A stretch of DNA of 64,000 bases. Origin: an uncultured Pseudomonadota bacterium. Lineage in GTDB: Bacteria; Pseudomonadota; Gammaproteobacteria; Methylococcales; Methylomonadaceae. The stretch lies in NCBI GenBank assembly GCA_903848935.1, contig CAINHO010000028.1, positions 1 to 64,000 on the forward strand, written 5' to 3'. The position numbers and the translations under genes were made by a program. Of the stretch, positions 26,068-35,931 are shown piece by piece; the stretch's first letter is position 1, and each line of letters begins with the position of its first letter. The notes under the pieces were generated by a model. It was given only the letters and a program-made list of their open reading frames with translations, was not told where the DNA came from and made no database searches.

Positions 26068-28060
26068 ACCGCGCATTTTAAAAGTCGCCATCCCCGCCGT
26101 TCCTTTTTTCAAATTATTTGAATACCTCGCTCCCGAAAATTCGCAAAATCTACAGGCGGGGATTCGCCTCGAAGTGCCTTTCGGCAACCGTTCAAAAATT
26201 GCATTTTTAATTGCTACTAGCATTGAAAGCGATTATCCAATTGAAAAATTGAAACTGATTACACGCATCATCGACGACGTGCCTTTGTTGGCAGAAATTG
26301 ATTTGAAATTGCTGCATTGGGTGGCGGGTTATTATCATCATCCGATTGGTGAAGTGATGAGTACCGCATTTCCCGTGGCATTACGGCAAGGCAAAGAAGC
26401 AGTGATTAAAAAATTGCCCAAACTCATTGAAGTCGAAACGAAAACTTCCCAACTCATTTGCAACGATGCACAACAAAATGCGATTTATAAAATCAGTGCA
26501 ACGTTGGGCGAATTCAACATTTTTGTCCTCGATGGCGTGACGGGTAGCGGTAAAACTGAAGTGTATATGCAGTTGATTCAAACCGTTTTAGACCGCAATC
26601 AGCAAGTCCTTGTCCTCGTGCCAGAAATCACGCTTACGCCACAATTACAACAACGTTTTCAAGCACGTTTCAGTACGCCCATTGCGATTTCCCATTCCAA
26701 ACTCACCGATTTACAACGCAAAAATACGTGGCTGTTGATGCAAAGTGGCGCGTGTTCCTTGTTGCTCGGCACACGTTCGGCATTATTCACACCGTTGCCA
26801 AAAATCGGCTTAATTATTCTCGACGAAGAACACGACAGTTCTTTTAAACAACAAGAAGGTTTTCGTTTTTCAGCCCGAGACGTTGCCGTGATGCGTGGCA
26901 AATTGGCGAATGTGCCAGTGATCTTGGGTTCTGCCACGCCATCACTTGAAAGTTTGTATAACGTCAAACAGCATCGTTATCAGCATTTATCATTGCCTGA
27001 AAGGGCGGGAAATGCGTTGCCGCCGTTGGTGCAAATTCTCGATATTCGGCAGCAAAAATTGAAAGAAGGTTTGTCGGCAAAATTACTCGAAGAAATGACG
27101 ACAACTTTAGCGAAAGGTGAGCAGGTTTTATTATTTTTAAATCGTCGTGGTTTTGCACCGACTTTAATTTGTGATGATTGCGGTTGGGTGGCGCGTTGCA
27201 TACATTGCGATGCCAATTTAGTGATTCACCGAAACAAAAACTTGCTACGCTGTCATCATTGCGGCACCGAACATCGTTTGATTTCAACGTGTCCCGCCTG
27301 CCAATCACCTGATTTAATTTCGTTAGGATTGGGAACGGAACGGTTGGAATCCGTTTTAACGCGCTTGTTTACCGACAAAGTTGTGTTACGTTTAGATCGT
27401 GATTCGACCCAAAAAAAAGGCGCGTTAGATGATTTTTTGGCGCAAATTCACGCGGGTGCGGCACACATTATTTTGGGTACGCAATTATTGGCGAAAGGGC
27501 ATCATTTCCCCAATGTTACGTTGGTAGCGATTTTAGACGTGGATAGTGGTTTATTTAGCACCGATTTTCATTCGGGTGAAAAGTTGGCGCAATTGATTGT
27601 GCAGGTTTCGGGACGAGCCGGACGCGAACTAAAACAAGGCAAAGTCTTATTGCAAACGCGCCAACCTGAACATCCACTTTTGACCGAATTATTGCGTGAT
27701 GGTTATGCGAAATTTGCAGCATTAGCGTTGGCAGAACGCGAAATGGCAGGCTTACCGCCATTTAGTTATCAGGCGTTACTTCGCGCTCACCATGAAAACG
27801 AGGAATTGCCACAAACGTTTTTACAAGCGGTAGCAGCATTGGCACAAAGTTTAAACGAACAAAATGTGCAGGTTTTAGGCGCAATTCCTGCACCGATGGC
27901 GCGAAGGGCAGGGCAGTATCGTTTTCAATTACTCTTTCAACATACGAATCGGACGACGTTACATCATTTATTGCGTCAACTCATGCCACAAATTCTGACG
28001 TTAAAATTAGCGGCAAAAGTGCGCTGGTCACTCGATGTTGATCCCGTCGATTTGTTTTGA
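26060..28060 (+). CDS. priA: Primosomal protein N' (replication restart helicase PriA)
   Basis: 666 residues, somewhat shorter than the enteric 732. PriA recognises abandoned forks and loads the replisome with PriB and DnaT. The 3' DNA-binding domain is at the N-terminus. The helicase has Walker A GVTGSGKTEVYM near residue 160 and DEEHDSSFKQQEG near 255. Eight cysteines in four CxxC pairs (CDDCGW, CIHC, CHHC, CPAC) form the zinc-binding region, and VSGRAGR is motif VI. It overlaps dsbB by eight bases. Confidence 0.96.
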   Translation: MTKPRILKVAIPAVPFFKLFEYLAPENSQNLQAGIRLEVPFGNRSKIAFLIATSIESDYPIEKLKLITRIIDDVPLLAEIDLKLLHWVAGYYHHPIGEVMSTAFPVALRQGKEAVIKKLPKLIEVETKTSQLICNDAQQNAIYKISATLGEFNIFVLDGVTGSGKTEVYMQLIQTVLDRNQQVLVLVPEITLTPQLQQRFQARFSTPIAISHSKLTDLQRKNTWLLMQSGACSLLLGTRSALFTPLPKIGLIILDEEHDSSFKQQEGFRFSARDVAVMRGKLANVPVILGSATPSLESLYNVKQHRYQHLSLPERAGNALPPLVQILDIRQQKLKEGLSAKLLEEMTTTLAKGEQVLLFLNRRGFAPTLICDDCGWVARCIHCDANLVIHRNKNLLRCHHCGTEHRLISTCPACQSPDLISLGLGTERLESVLTRLFTDKVVLRLDRDSTQKKGALDDFLAQIHAGAAHIILGTQLLAKGHHFPNVTLVAILDVDSGLFSTDFHSGEKLAQLIVQVSGRAGRELKQGKVLLQTRQPEHPLLTELLRDGYAKFAALALAEREMAGLPPFSYQALLRAHHENEELPQTFLQAVAALAQSLNEQNVQVLGAIPAPMARRAGQYRFQLLFQHTNRTTLHHLLRQLMPQILTLKLAAKVRWSLDVDPVDLF

Positions 28061-28117
28061 TGCCGCGTGAATTTAACTTGAATACGCTCAACTTCTAACC
28101 TAAACTCAAAATTTGCC

Positions 28118-28139
28118 GCGACAGTTTGTCGCACTTTTT
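28118..28139 (+). terminator. Weak intrinsic terminator between priA and the multicopper oxidase
   Basis: GCGACA (28118-28123) and TGTCGC (28127-28132) form a 6-bp stem with a 3-base loop, followed by AC and five Ts. The stem is short, so read-through is likely. It lies 20 bases before the oxidase ATG and overlaps its leader. Confidence 0.4.
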
Positions 28140-28159
28140 GTTTCGTCTGAGGAAATTTT

Positions 28160-29839
28160 ATGACTACGTTTAATGAATCGCGCCGCCGTTTTTTAGGACA
28201 ATCAAGCTTAGGTTTATTGGGACTCACTGCCGTGCCGAATTTGGCTCGTGCGATGGAAGGCATGGGAATGCACAATCAGCATACTGGCGAAATGATGATG
28301 CCAAAAATAACGCCGAATAAAGCCTCACCGAATTTTCATCCCGATGTTGAACTGGATTTATTTTGCAAGTCCAATGCAATTCAGATTTTAGACGGCAGCA
28401 AAACGAATATGCTGCAATACACTTCGCGTTTAATTAAAGGCCCGAAAGATACGTTGACCAGTCTGCCAAATTCTTATTTAGGTGACATTATTCGCTTCCA
28501 AAAAGGACAAAAAGTTCGTATTAACTTGCACAATGGTTTGTCGCAACCTAGCGTCACGCATTGGCACGGATTGCACGTTCCACAAGTGATGGACGGTCAT
28601 CCGATGTATTCCATTGATCCAGGCGAAACGTTGGTTTATGAATTTGAAGTCGTTAATCGCGCCGGCATGAACATTTATCATCCACATCAACACGGCATGA
28701 CGGGTAAACAGGTATATTTCGGATTAGCTGGCGCGATAATTATCAACGACGAAGAAGAAGCGAAATTAGATTTACCTTCGGGTGAGTTTGAAATCCCGCT
28801 TGTGATTCAAGATAAACAGTTCGACAGCGATAATCAGCTGATTTATGCGTCGATGATGCACAGCAAAATGACAGGATTCACTGGCGACAAAGTTTTGGTA
28901 AATGGTCTTCCTAATGCTCATTTCGATGTATCGAGTCGTGCTTATCGTTTGCGTGTAATGAATGGTTCAACGTCGCGAATTTACAAATTAGCGTGGGATG
29001 ATGGAATGCCCGTCACGGTAATTGGCGTAGACGGTGGTTTACTTGAACAACCCGAAGTGAAACCTTATGTGATGCTTGCGCCAGGCGAACGTTTGGACAT
29101 TTGGGCGGATTTCAGCGGACGTAATGAAGGTTCAGAATTAACGTTGAAAAGTTTGGCATTTTCGGGTGTGTTGCCAAAAATGGGCATGGGAATGCACAAA
29201 GGCGCGATTCCTGTGGGCAGCGAATATCCTATTTGCACGATTCGCGTCACAAAAAAAGTCAGCGACAGTCCAAAATTGCCCGCACGATTATCGAAATTCA
29301 AACATTACGAAATCAGCGACACGGCAAACCCAAATAATCCGTTGCCGATTGGAATTTCTGAAGCTCCAATGTCTATGTTACTCAATGGTCGTCCGTATGA
29401 ATTTAATAATCCCTTACCTTTTGAACGGGTGAAAGTTGGCAGTATTCAATTGATTGAAATTTTCCACGCGCATGGTGCAGGGGGAATGAAAATGGACGAT
29501 AGTGCAAAATCAAACGAACATAATCAATATGAAAGCGGTGGTATGAAACGTGATGGCATGGGCGGCGGCATGATGGATTTATCGATGGCGCACCCGATTC
29601 ATTTACACGGTCAACAGTTTCAAACGGTAAGTCGTAGTTTTAGCGGCGATTCCACGGCTTACGACACAGTGCGTGAAGGATTTATCGACAGCGGTTTAAA
29701 AGACGTGGTTCTCGTCATGCCGATGGAACGGGTAAAAATTATCAAGCCATTCCAAGATTTCAAAGGTTTATTTTTGTATCATTGTCACAATTTAGAACAT
29801 GAAGACATGGGCATGATGCGGGAGTTTTCAATTGAATAA
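28160..29839 (+). CDS. Tat-exported multicopper oxidase
   Basis: 559 residues. The N-terminus SRRRFLGQSSLGLLGLTA is a twin-arginine signal with cleavage after ARA. Three cupredoxin domains carry all four copper-ligand blocks: THWHGLH, YHPHQHGMTG, HPIHLHGQQF and LYHCHNLEHEDMGMM, with the Cys and Met of the type 1 site. Between cupredoxin 2 and 3 ligands a Met/Gly/His-rich stretch (about residues 440-475) recalls the CueO-type copper-binding insert. Met- and His-rich segments also occur after the signal peptide (MEGMGMHNQH). A periplasmic cuprous oxidase for copper tolerance is most likely. Copper handling matters in methanotrophs, but no other copper gene is adjacent. Confidence 0.92.
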   Translation: MTTFNESRRRFLGQSSLGLLGLTAVPNLARAMEGMGMHNQHTGEMMMPKITPNKASPNFHPDVELDLFCKSNAIQILDGSKTNMLQYTSRLIKGPKDTLTSLPNSYLGDIIRFQKGQKVRINLHNGLSQPSVTHWHGLHVPQVMDGHPMYSIDPGETLVYEFEVVNRAGMNIYHPHQHGMTGKQVYFGLAGAIIINDEEEAKLDLPSGEFEIPLVIQDKQFDSDNQLIYASMMHSKMTGFTGDKVLVNGLPNAHFDVSSRAYRLRVMNGSTSRIYKLAWDDGMPVTVIGVDGGLLEQPEVKPYVMLAPGERLDIWADFSGRNEGSELTLKSLAFSGVLPKMGMGMHKGAIPVGSEYPICTIRVTKKVSDSPKLPARLSKFKHYEISDTANPNNPLPIGISEAPMSMLLNGRPYEFNNPLPFERVKVGSIQLIEIFHAHGAGGMKMDDSAKSNEHNQYESGGMKRDGMGGGMMDLSMAHPIHLHGQQFQTVSRSFSGDSTAYDTVREGFIDSGLKDVVLVMPMERVKIIKPFQDFKGLFLYHCHNLEHEDMGMMREFSIE

Positions 29840-30413
29840 AGTGAATCAAAATTCATCTTCAAAACGGGGTGCGTTAAAAATTATCGGTGGACAGTGGCGC
29901 AGTCGGCAAATCGACGTTATCGATGCCGAAGGGCTGCGTCCTACGCCGAATCGTGTGCGCGAAACGTTGTTTAATTGGCTGCAAGCGGATGTTTTCAACA
30001 GTCGTTGCTTAGATTTATTTGCAGGTAGTGGCGCGTTGAGTTTTGAAGCCGCGTCACGCGGTGCAAAAAACGTCGTGCAAATCGAAAATAATGTAGCGGC
30101 GTGTGGGGCGTTGAAAGCAAATGCCGAAAAATTAGGTGCAACACACGTTCACACGGTGCAATCTGACGCGCTGACGTATTTAGCGAAACCGCCACCCCAC
30201 CAGTTTGACGTGGTGTTTATTGATCCACCCTTTGGTTTGGATTTGGTGGTACAAAGCTGTGAATTGCTTGAAAAAAATTTGTGGCTCGCGCCTTATGCAA
30301 AAATTTATATCGAAACCGAAACGACTTTAAAACTCGAGTTGCCCGAAAGTTGGCAGCTTTTGAAAAGCAAAGTCGCGGGTGAAGTGGCTTATAGTTTGTT
30401 TATGGTGCGTTAA
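29832..30413 (+). CDS. rsmD: 16S rRNA (guanine966-N2)-methyltransferase
   Basis: 193 residues. A TTG start at 29832 is chosen because GGAG lies seven bases before it; GTG 29841 would be 16 bases away. RsmD methylates G966 of 16S rRNA. LKIIGGQWRSRQI, LRPTPNRVRETLFNWL, the SAM loop LDLFAGSGALSFEA and catalytic DPPF (VFIDPPFG) are diagnostic. It overlaps the oxidase by eight bases, so it is translationally coupled to an unrelated gene. It is convergent with the ABC transporter gene, with a 17-base gap. Confidence 0.95.
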   Translation: MNKVNQNSSSKRGALKIIGGQWRSRQIDVIDAEGLRPTPNRVRETLFNWLQADVFNSRCLDLFAGSGALSFEAASRGAKNVVQIENNVAACGALKANAEKLGATHVHTVQSDALTYLAKPPPHQFDVVFIDPPFGLDLVVQSCELLEKNLWLAPYAKIYIETETTLKLELPESWQLLKSKVAGEVAYSLFMVR

Positions 30414-30430
30414 AAGTTGCCGATTCGATT

Positions 30431-31111
30431 TCAAGATACGGTCAGAATATGACCGTCGTCCATTTCGGCAATCCGATCCGCAAAACTAAAAATGCGTGAA
30501 TCATGCGACACAATAACTAAAGCGCGGTCTTTATGCACTGCAATTTCTTTTAATAAATTCATCACGTTATGCCCGCTGGCGTGATCCAACGCGCTGGTGG
30601 GTTCGTCGCACACAATTAAACTCGGACTATGCACCAATGCCCGTGCAATTGCCACGCGCTGTTGTTGTCCGCCTGAAAGTTGCGACGGAAATGATTTCCA
30701 CCGATCGCCTAAACCCACTTGCTCTAATACTTCAATCGCTTTACGTTTTGCCACGTCACGTTTTACGCCGTTAATAATCAATGGTATCGACACATTTTCA
30801 GCGGCATTCAACGACGGCAACAAATTAAACGCTTGAAACACAAAACCAATTTTTTGGGCGCGAAATCGTAATTTATCTTTGCTTTTCATGGTCAATAAAT
30901 TTTCGCCAAACAATTCACACAAGCCTTCGTCTTGATCCAAAATTCCCGCAATTACCGAAATCAACGTCGTTTTACCACAGCCCGAAGGCCCGACTAACAT
31001 CATCAATTCACCCAACTCAATTGTCAGATTGACTGCATTTAAGGCGATAACTTTTTGCTCACCGGTATCGTAAGTTTTGGTTAAATTTTCACAGCGGACG
31101 GCGATATTCAT
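30431..31111 (-). CDS. ABC transporter ATP-binding protein (LolD/MacB/DevA-like)
   Basis: 226 residues from ATG 31111; the ORF track uses TTG 31117 two codons earlier. Walker [12 protein letters not shown]-loop ([12 protein letters not shown]), signature [15 protein letters not shown], Walker [13 protein letters not shown] and the H-loop (VIVSHDSR) are complete. The sequence class is that of exporters pairing with FtsX-like permeases, such as DevA, MacB and LolD. It follows the permease with a short gap. Substrate is unknown; no membrane fusion protein gene is next to it. Confidence 0.88.
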   Translation of the reverse strand: MNIAVRCENLTKTYDTGEQKVIALNAVNLTIELGELMMLVGPSGCGKTTLISVIAGILDQDEGLCELFGENLLTMKSKDKLRFRAQKIGFVFQAFNLLPSLNAAENVSIPLIINGVKRDVAKRKAIEVLEQVGLGDRWKSFPSQLSGGQQQRVAIARALVHSPSLIVCDEPTSALDHASGHNVMNLLKEIAVHKDRALVIVSHDSRIFSFADRIAEMDDGHILTVS

Positions 31112-31113
31112 AA

Positions 31114-32274
31114 TCAACTTTTAAATACAATGGCAGGTTCTAAACGCATCACTTTGATGATGCTGATAAGGGCAGCAAACATACAAATCAAACTCACGCC
31201 TGTGCCGCTAAACAACAGCAATTGCCAGGGAAATTTGAATGCTAAAATCGAATGCCGCATGGCAAAACCAAACAATGCCGTCAACCCTACACCCATGCCG
31301 TAACCGATGCTACCTGCGACAAGTGCTTGCAATAAAATCATTCGTAACAATACGCCGTTACTCGCGCCCATTGCTTTTAACACGCCGAATTGGCGAAGGT
31401 TATCGAGCGTAAAATTGTAAAAAGTTTGTCCCGCAATTGCCGCGCCGACGATGAAGCCGAGTAAAACAGACACCCCAAAGTTAATCGGAATACCCGTATT
31501 TTTCATGAGATACCAAAATGTTAAATCCATAAATTCTTGGCGCGTATATGCAGCCAAACCTGTTTGAGCGTGAATACGCTGTGTTAATTCGTGTAAATCT
31601 TGCCCTGGTTTTGCTTTCACCAGCACAAACGACAACTGTTTGCGCTCACTCGGTGCATAATTTTTGGCGCGAGAATAGGTCGTGTAAATGACTGGTTGTG
31701 ATTGAAACGTGCGCGTGACTTTCGCAATCCCAACCACAATAGCGCGTCGGTCATTGAGTTCTAAATTATCCCCGATTTTAAGCGGAATTTTTTTGCCACC
31801 TGCGACGAGAGCAGGTTTTGCGAGTTTTTCAGTTGCACCATCAATATCGACAATCACCCCATCATTACGGCGCAAATCTTCCAATTTTCCTTCGAGTAAT
31901 ATCGGTGGCGCACCTATTAACGTCGTGTCGTCCAGTCCAATCACGTTGCAAGTTTGAAACGTGCCGTCCGACATTCGAGCTTTCAACACGCCCTTATATA
32001 ACGGCATCGCCCATTCAACGCCCGAAATGCCGCGCACTCGATAAAGTTCCGTGTCTTGCAGTGGTTTCACGTCGTCAATAAACTGCACTTTGGTATCCAT
32101 TACCCAAACATCGGGCAAACCTAAATCGGTAATAAAGCTGTAAGAGCGAGCGATAAAACCCGTAAAAATTGCAGGTTGCTGAGTCATAATCAGTGACGCA
32201 AACGTCAAACCCATCACGATACCGATGTATTTGCCTTTATCGCCCATGAGCATTTTTATGGCGATGTAATTCAT
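31114..32274 (-). CDS. ABC transporter permease, FtsX/DevC-like
   Basis: 386 residues. One helix near the N-terminus (GIVMGLTFASLIMTQQ), a periplasmic domain of about 210 residues, then three helices (FGVSVLLGFIVGAAIAGQTFY; ALVAGSIGYGMGVGL; LLLFSGTGVSLICMFAALISI) give the FtsX/MacB-fold topology. The LRQFGVLKAMGASN coupling helix is typical of DevC-like permeases. The start overlaps the recB stop (ATGA) and its 3' end meets the ATPase gene. DevBCA systems need a fusion protein; none is seen in the window, so a partner must be elsewhere if it works as a tripartite pump. Confidence 0.85.
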   Translation of the reverse strand: MNYIAIKMLMGDKGKYIGIVMGLTFASLIMTQQPAIFTGFIARSYSFITDLGLPDVWVMDTKVQFIDDVKPLQDTELYRVRGISGVEWAMPLYKGVLKARMSDGTFQTCNVIGLDDTTLIGAPPILLEGKLEDLRRNDGVIVDIDGATEKLAKPALVAGGKKIPLKIGDNLELNDRRAIVVGIAKVTRTFQSQPVIYTTYSRAKNYAPSERKQLSFVLVKAKPGQDLHELTQRIHAQTGLAAYTRQEFMDLTFWYLMKNTGIPINFGVSVLLGFIVGAAIAGQTFYNFTLDNLRQFGVLKAMGASNGVLLRMILLQALVAGSIGYGMGVGLTALFGFAMRHSILAFKFPWQLLLFSGTGVSLICMFAALISIIKVMRLEPAIVFKS

Positions 32275-35200
32275 GGTTTTGTCCCTTCAAATAAATTTGC
32301 TAATGAAATCACAATTCGCGGGCAGGGTTTCGTTTCAAAAACGCCGCTTAACGGTAAATCTGGCTGCATTCCGCGTACAAATAAATAACGCACACCGCCA
32401 AAATGTTTTTCGATGTCATAATCCTTCAAACGATTTTCTAAATATCGATGCAACACTACGCTATAAAGCCAATACTGCAAACCGTAATTGTGTTCACGCA
32501 TCGCGTCTAATAAAGTTTCTGGCTGATAATTTGGCAAATAATTCGTCTTATAATCCATGACGTAATAGCGATTTTCGTACACGCAAATCAAATCGATAAA
32601 GCCCGTCAAATAGCCGTTAATTGTTTTGCTGTCTAATGGTTGATAACTCGGTTCGTCCGCTAAAATTCGATTGATTGCATCGGTGTTAATTTTTTGCGTC
32701 GCTAAATAAAACGGCATTTCTTTTAAACAATCTGTTTCGGGCAAATTCATTAAGCAAAAATTCACGTCATTTGATAACGGCGTTTGCACGGTGCGTTGTA
32801 AAAGTTCATTCAAAACGTCTGGTCGCGCCACTTTCAAACCGTAACGTGAACAGGCTTTATCGCGTGTGATTGAAATATCAACACCATTCGCTAAATCCGC
32901 AAAACTAAACGCTTCCAACAAATCATGTACCACGTTTCCAGTGTGCGAACCGCGTGGTAATTCGAGCATAATCGGTGGCGAATTGTCTAATGATTCTTGC
33001 GCTTTATCTTCGGGTAAATCGGGCGTAAAAGTCCGACTCAACGCCGAAAGCGCGGTGTAACTGCTCATTTGCCACGGACTAAAACGCAAATCACGGTGGC
33101 GGGTTTGAGGGTGAAAAATCTCTTTTTTGATTTTAGGCGAATAATGTCCTTGTGGTTTTTCACGCTCAAACAAACATTCATAATCAAAACAATCAGGCAG
33201 CGTGCGTTTCAAATCGGCAAATGTGTTTTGCTGTGCGGCGGCATCTTTTTCAGCGAAATGAAACAAATGCGCCATTGCCGAATTGTTCGACACCTTTTCA
33301 GTTCGCACGTCTGCCCACGCCAAATAACAACGATATTTTGCTCGCGTCACCGCCACATAAAACATTCGCACATCTTCGGCGCATTGTTCATCGAGGGCTA
33401 AATTACGGTGTTTTTCAAAATCCACCGAACCCAAATCGACACTCATTTTGCCGACGATGTGACATTCAGCAATGTCATCTTGTTGTAAACGATTATTCAA
33501 CCATAACGACGGACAAAAAACGATGTCATATTCTAAGCCTTTCGAGCGGTGCATCGTGACAATGCTCACCGCATCTTCGTCACTTTCGAGGCGTAATTGT
33601 TGGTTTTCAGAACTGTTATTTTTTTTGTCCAGCGCGTTGGTGATTGAAATTCGCAACCAATTCAGCGTTTTTTGCGGCGATAAATGTTCAGCCAGCGCAG
33701 CTTCTTGCAACAATTCCAAAAGATGATGAATGTTGGTTAATTCACGTTCGGCGAGATAGCTTTTTGCCAGTTGCGAAGTCACATTTTCAGCAGCTAAAAA
33801 CGAGTGCATCATTGCCATTAAACCCATTTTTTGCCATTGCTCGTGATAATTTAAAAATTTCGCCAGCCACGAATCTAAAGCGTTTTCGTCGTTGATAATT
33901 TTGTAAAATGCTTGACCGTGTGGAATGCTGGCAAACCAATTCAGCGTCAATGCGTGTTTCAAGGCTTCAATGTTAGTCGGATTTGCAACGGCGTTTAAAA
34001 GGGTGTGTAAATCCTTCGCTTCGGCGGTCGTAAAAACGGATTCGGTACTGTTTAAAACTGACGGCACGCCAGCATCGCGCAACGCTGTTTGAAAGGCTTT
34101 AGCTTGTTTATTGGTACGAACTAAAATTGCAATGTTTTTGGGTTTTAAATTTGTATTGTCGTCGCCTTTTATCAAAAAATAATTTGTTTGCAACAATTTT
34201 AAAATTTCTTCGACGACCGCAAAACGCAGTTGTTCTTCGACAATCGAACGTTGTTGAACTGACCAAAATTCTTTGCCATCGGGCGGTACTAAATCCCACA
34301 ACATTAACGGCGGTAACGGATTGTTTTCAAAATGAATCGCGCCTTTTTCGTGTGAATTCGCGGCGGAAACGTCATTAAATTCTAATTCTTCAATTAAAAA
34401 CGCATTCTCACGTTGGAATAATTGATTTACGGCTTGAACTAAATTTGGATGTGAACGCCAATTTTGTGCGAGTGTAAAAGATGCGGACGCGCTGTGTTTT
34501 GCGTCTAAATATGAGTAAATATCTGCGCCACGAAATTTATAAATCGCTTGTTTCGGGTCGCCAATTAAATACAAATACTGACTTTCAGCGGCGAAAAGCG
34601 TTTTGAAAATAAACCATTGGCTGTCGTCGGTATCTTGGAATTCATCGATGAGTGCGACAGAAAAACGCGCTCGTAATTCTGCGACTAATTGCTCGGATTT
34701 GTTTTCACCACGCAAGGCTTCATCGAGGCGAATAATTAAATGGTCGAACGTAAGTGCGTTGCGTTGCAATAATCGTTGGTCGATTTCGCGGCGCAAAGTT
34801 TCAACTAATTCGCGGCGCAACATTACGCCGCATTGGTCAAAGGTGGTTTTTAAATTATCGAAAATGACAGTGTTGAGACCTAATTCTTCGACAAAATTAG
34901 CTTGTTTTGGTTTGCGAATTTTCGTGCCATTTATTGCACAGAAAATGCCGTCGCTAGTTAAAAAATCGAGTTGACTGGCTTTGATGTGTGCGTTGTTACC
35001 GCTTAACCACGAGTGAACAGCAGTGAAATTTTTATCAATGTCTTTTTTAAATTTACCTTCAGAAAAAGCTTGTTGAAATGACGCAGCACAATGATTTAAT
35101 TCAGCGAGTGCGGCTTGCGAAAAACGGTTTGTGTTCGCTAATAAATTATCAACAGTTTCGAGTTCTGTTGGGTAAATGGTGACATGATGCCCGATACGTC

Positions 35201-35759
35201 TAACGCTTTCGAGTAACGCATCGGGCGTTTTGTAATCCGCCGTTAAAATGGCGGCTTCTTCAGCACTGCGTTCATAAAGTTGTTTTCGCCAAAAATCATC
35301 GGCGCAACCTTGGGCAATTTGCGCTAAATCGTCAGTAAGTTCAGCATTGAAAAGTTGCCCGCTTTCGAGCGCGTGTTCCCTCAAAACTTTTTGGCAAAAA
35401 CTGTGAATGGTAAAAATACTAGCTTGATCGATAGTTAATAAGGCGATTTGCAAACGACGTTCGATTTCACTGTTTTCAATCGGTAACGCATCGAGCCAAT
35501 CGAAAAGTTCATTTTCGCCTAACCTTAAAGCCCGTTTCGCATCGGCTAATCTTAAACGCACACGCTCTTTGAGTTCTTCGGTGGCGGCTTTTGTGAACGT
35601 GACGACGAGGATTTTTTCAATCGGTAAATTCTGTTCAATTACAAAACGCAACACTAGCATCGCTAATGTGTATGTTTTGCCCGTACCTGCGCTGGCTTCA
35701 ATCAGATTTACACCATTCACGAGCGGTGTATTTAAAGCATCGAAACAATTTTTTTGCAT
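32271..35759 (-). CDS. recB: Exodeoxyribonuclease V beta subunit RecB
   Basis: 1162 residues, near normal length. RecB is the 3'-5' helicase and nuclease subunit of RecBCD. It has UvrD-type motifs: Walker A EASAGTGKTYTLA at the N-terminus, TFTKAAT, DEFQDTD (motif II), LIGDPKQAIYKFRGAD (motif III) and the HRSKGLEYDIVF region. The C-terminal nuclease has VMDYKTNYL near residue 1070, the catalytic D-x-K motif. recC and recD, commonly adjacent in gammaproteobacteria, are absent on both sides. Downstream the ABC permease gene overlaps by four bases. Upstream the gene diverges from a chemoreceptor. Confidence 0.95.
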   Translation of the reverse strand: MQKNCFDALNTPLVNGVNLIEASAGTGKTYTLAMLVLRFVIEQNLPIEKILVVTFTKAATEELKERVRLRLADAKRALRLGENELFDWLDALPIENSEIERRLQIALLTIDQASIFTIHSFCQKVLREHALESGQLFNAELTDDLAQIAQGCADDFWRKQLYERSAEEAAILTADYKTPDALLESVRRIGHHVTIYPTELETVDNLLANTNRFSQAALAELNHCAASFQQAFSEGKFKKDIDKNFTAVHSWLSGNNAHIKASQLDFLTSDGIFCAINGTKIRKPKQANFVEELGLNTVIFDNLKTTFDQCGVMLRRELVETLRREIDQRLLQRNALTFDHLIIRLDEALRGENKSEQLVAELRARFSVALIDEFQDTDDSQWFIFKTLFAAESQYLYLIGDPKQAIYKFRGADIYSYLDAKHSASASFTLAQNWRSHPNLVQAVNQLFQRENAFLIEELEFNDVSAANSHEKGAIHFENNPLPPLMLWDLVPPDGKEFWSVQQRSIVEEQLRFAVVEEILKLLQTNYFLIKGDDNTNLKPKNIAILVRTNKQAKAFQTALRDAGVPSVLNSTESVFTTAEAKDLHTLLNAVANPTNIEALKHALTLNWFASIPHGQAFYKIINDENALDSWLAKFLNYHEQWQKMGLMAMMHSFLAAENVTSQLAKSYLAERELTNIHHLLELLQEAALAEHLSPQKTLNWLRISITNALDKKNNSSENQQLRLESDEDAVSIVTMHRSKGLEYDIVFCPSLWLNNRLQQDDIAECHIVGKMSVDLGSVDFEKHRNLALDEQCAEDVRMFYVAVTRAKYRCYLAWADVRTEKVSNNSAMAHLFHFAEKDAAAQQNTFADLKRTLPDCFDYECLFEREKPQGHYSPKIKKEIFHPQTRHRDLRFSPWQMSSYTALSALSRTFTPDLPEDKAQESLDNSPPIMLELPRGSHTGNVVHDLLEAFSFADLANGVDISITRDKACSRYGLKVARPDVLNELLQRTVQTPLSNDVNFCLMNLPETDCLKEMPFYLATQKINTDAINRILADEPSYQPLDSKTINGYLTGFIDLICVYENRYYVMDYKTNYLPNYQPETLLDAMREHNYGLQYWLYSVVLHRYLENRLKDYDIEKHFGGVRYLFVRGMQPDLPLSGVFETKPCPRIVISLANLFEGTKP

Positions 35760-35808
35760 TTTTTGTGAAGTATTATTTTGCGAAGTAAAAAGGGTTACGA
35801 CGGTTATT

Positions 35809-35843
35809 CTGTCATCAAACAGTCATAAAACGGTTGTTAGAAT
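35809..35843 (+). promoter_or_regulatory. Pho box and -10 element upstream of the receptor-phoB-phoR cluster
   Basis: CTGTCAT (35809-35815), spacer CAAA and CAGTCAT (35820-35826) match 16 of 18 positions of the enterobacterial Pho box CTGTCATAWAWCTGTMAY. A degenerate third unit (CGGTTGT) follows after AAAA. TAGAAT at 35838-35843 is 11 bases beyond the second unit, the spacing of PhoB-activated promoters where the box replaces the -35. Expected start is near 35850, about 80 bases before the receptor ATG. It also lies in the recB leader, so it could affect recB. Confidence 0.75.
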
Positions 35844-35931
35844 GATTCCTAGTAATTATAAGCATTGGAGCTTTTAATTTTACGTTTATTGGATGAGTGA
35901 GTTATGTCACTAAAAAGAATGATAGTTAAAT

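Noticed and set aside
33069-33559. Overlapping plus-strand ORFs opposite recB (110 and 135 residues)
   Set aside because: They mirror conserved RecB helicase motifs on the other strand, lack ribosome binding sites and have no recognisable domains.
35798-35808. A further Pho box unit upstream of 35809
   Set aside because: The heptamer at the right phase (CGACGGT) does not match CTGTCAT.
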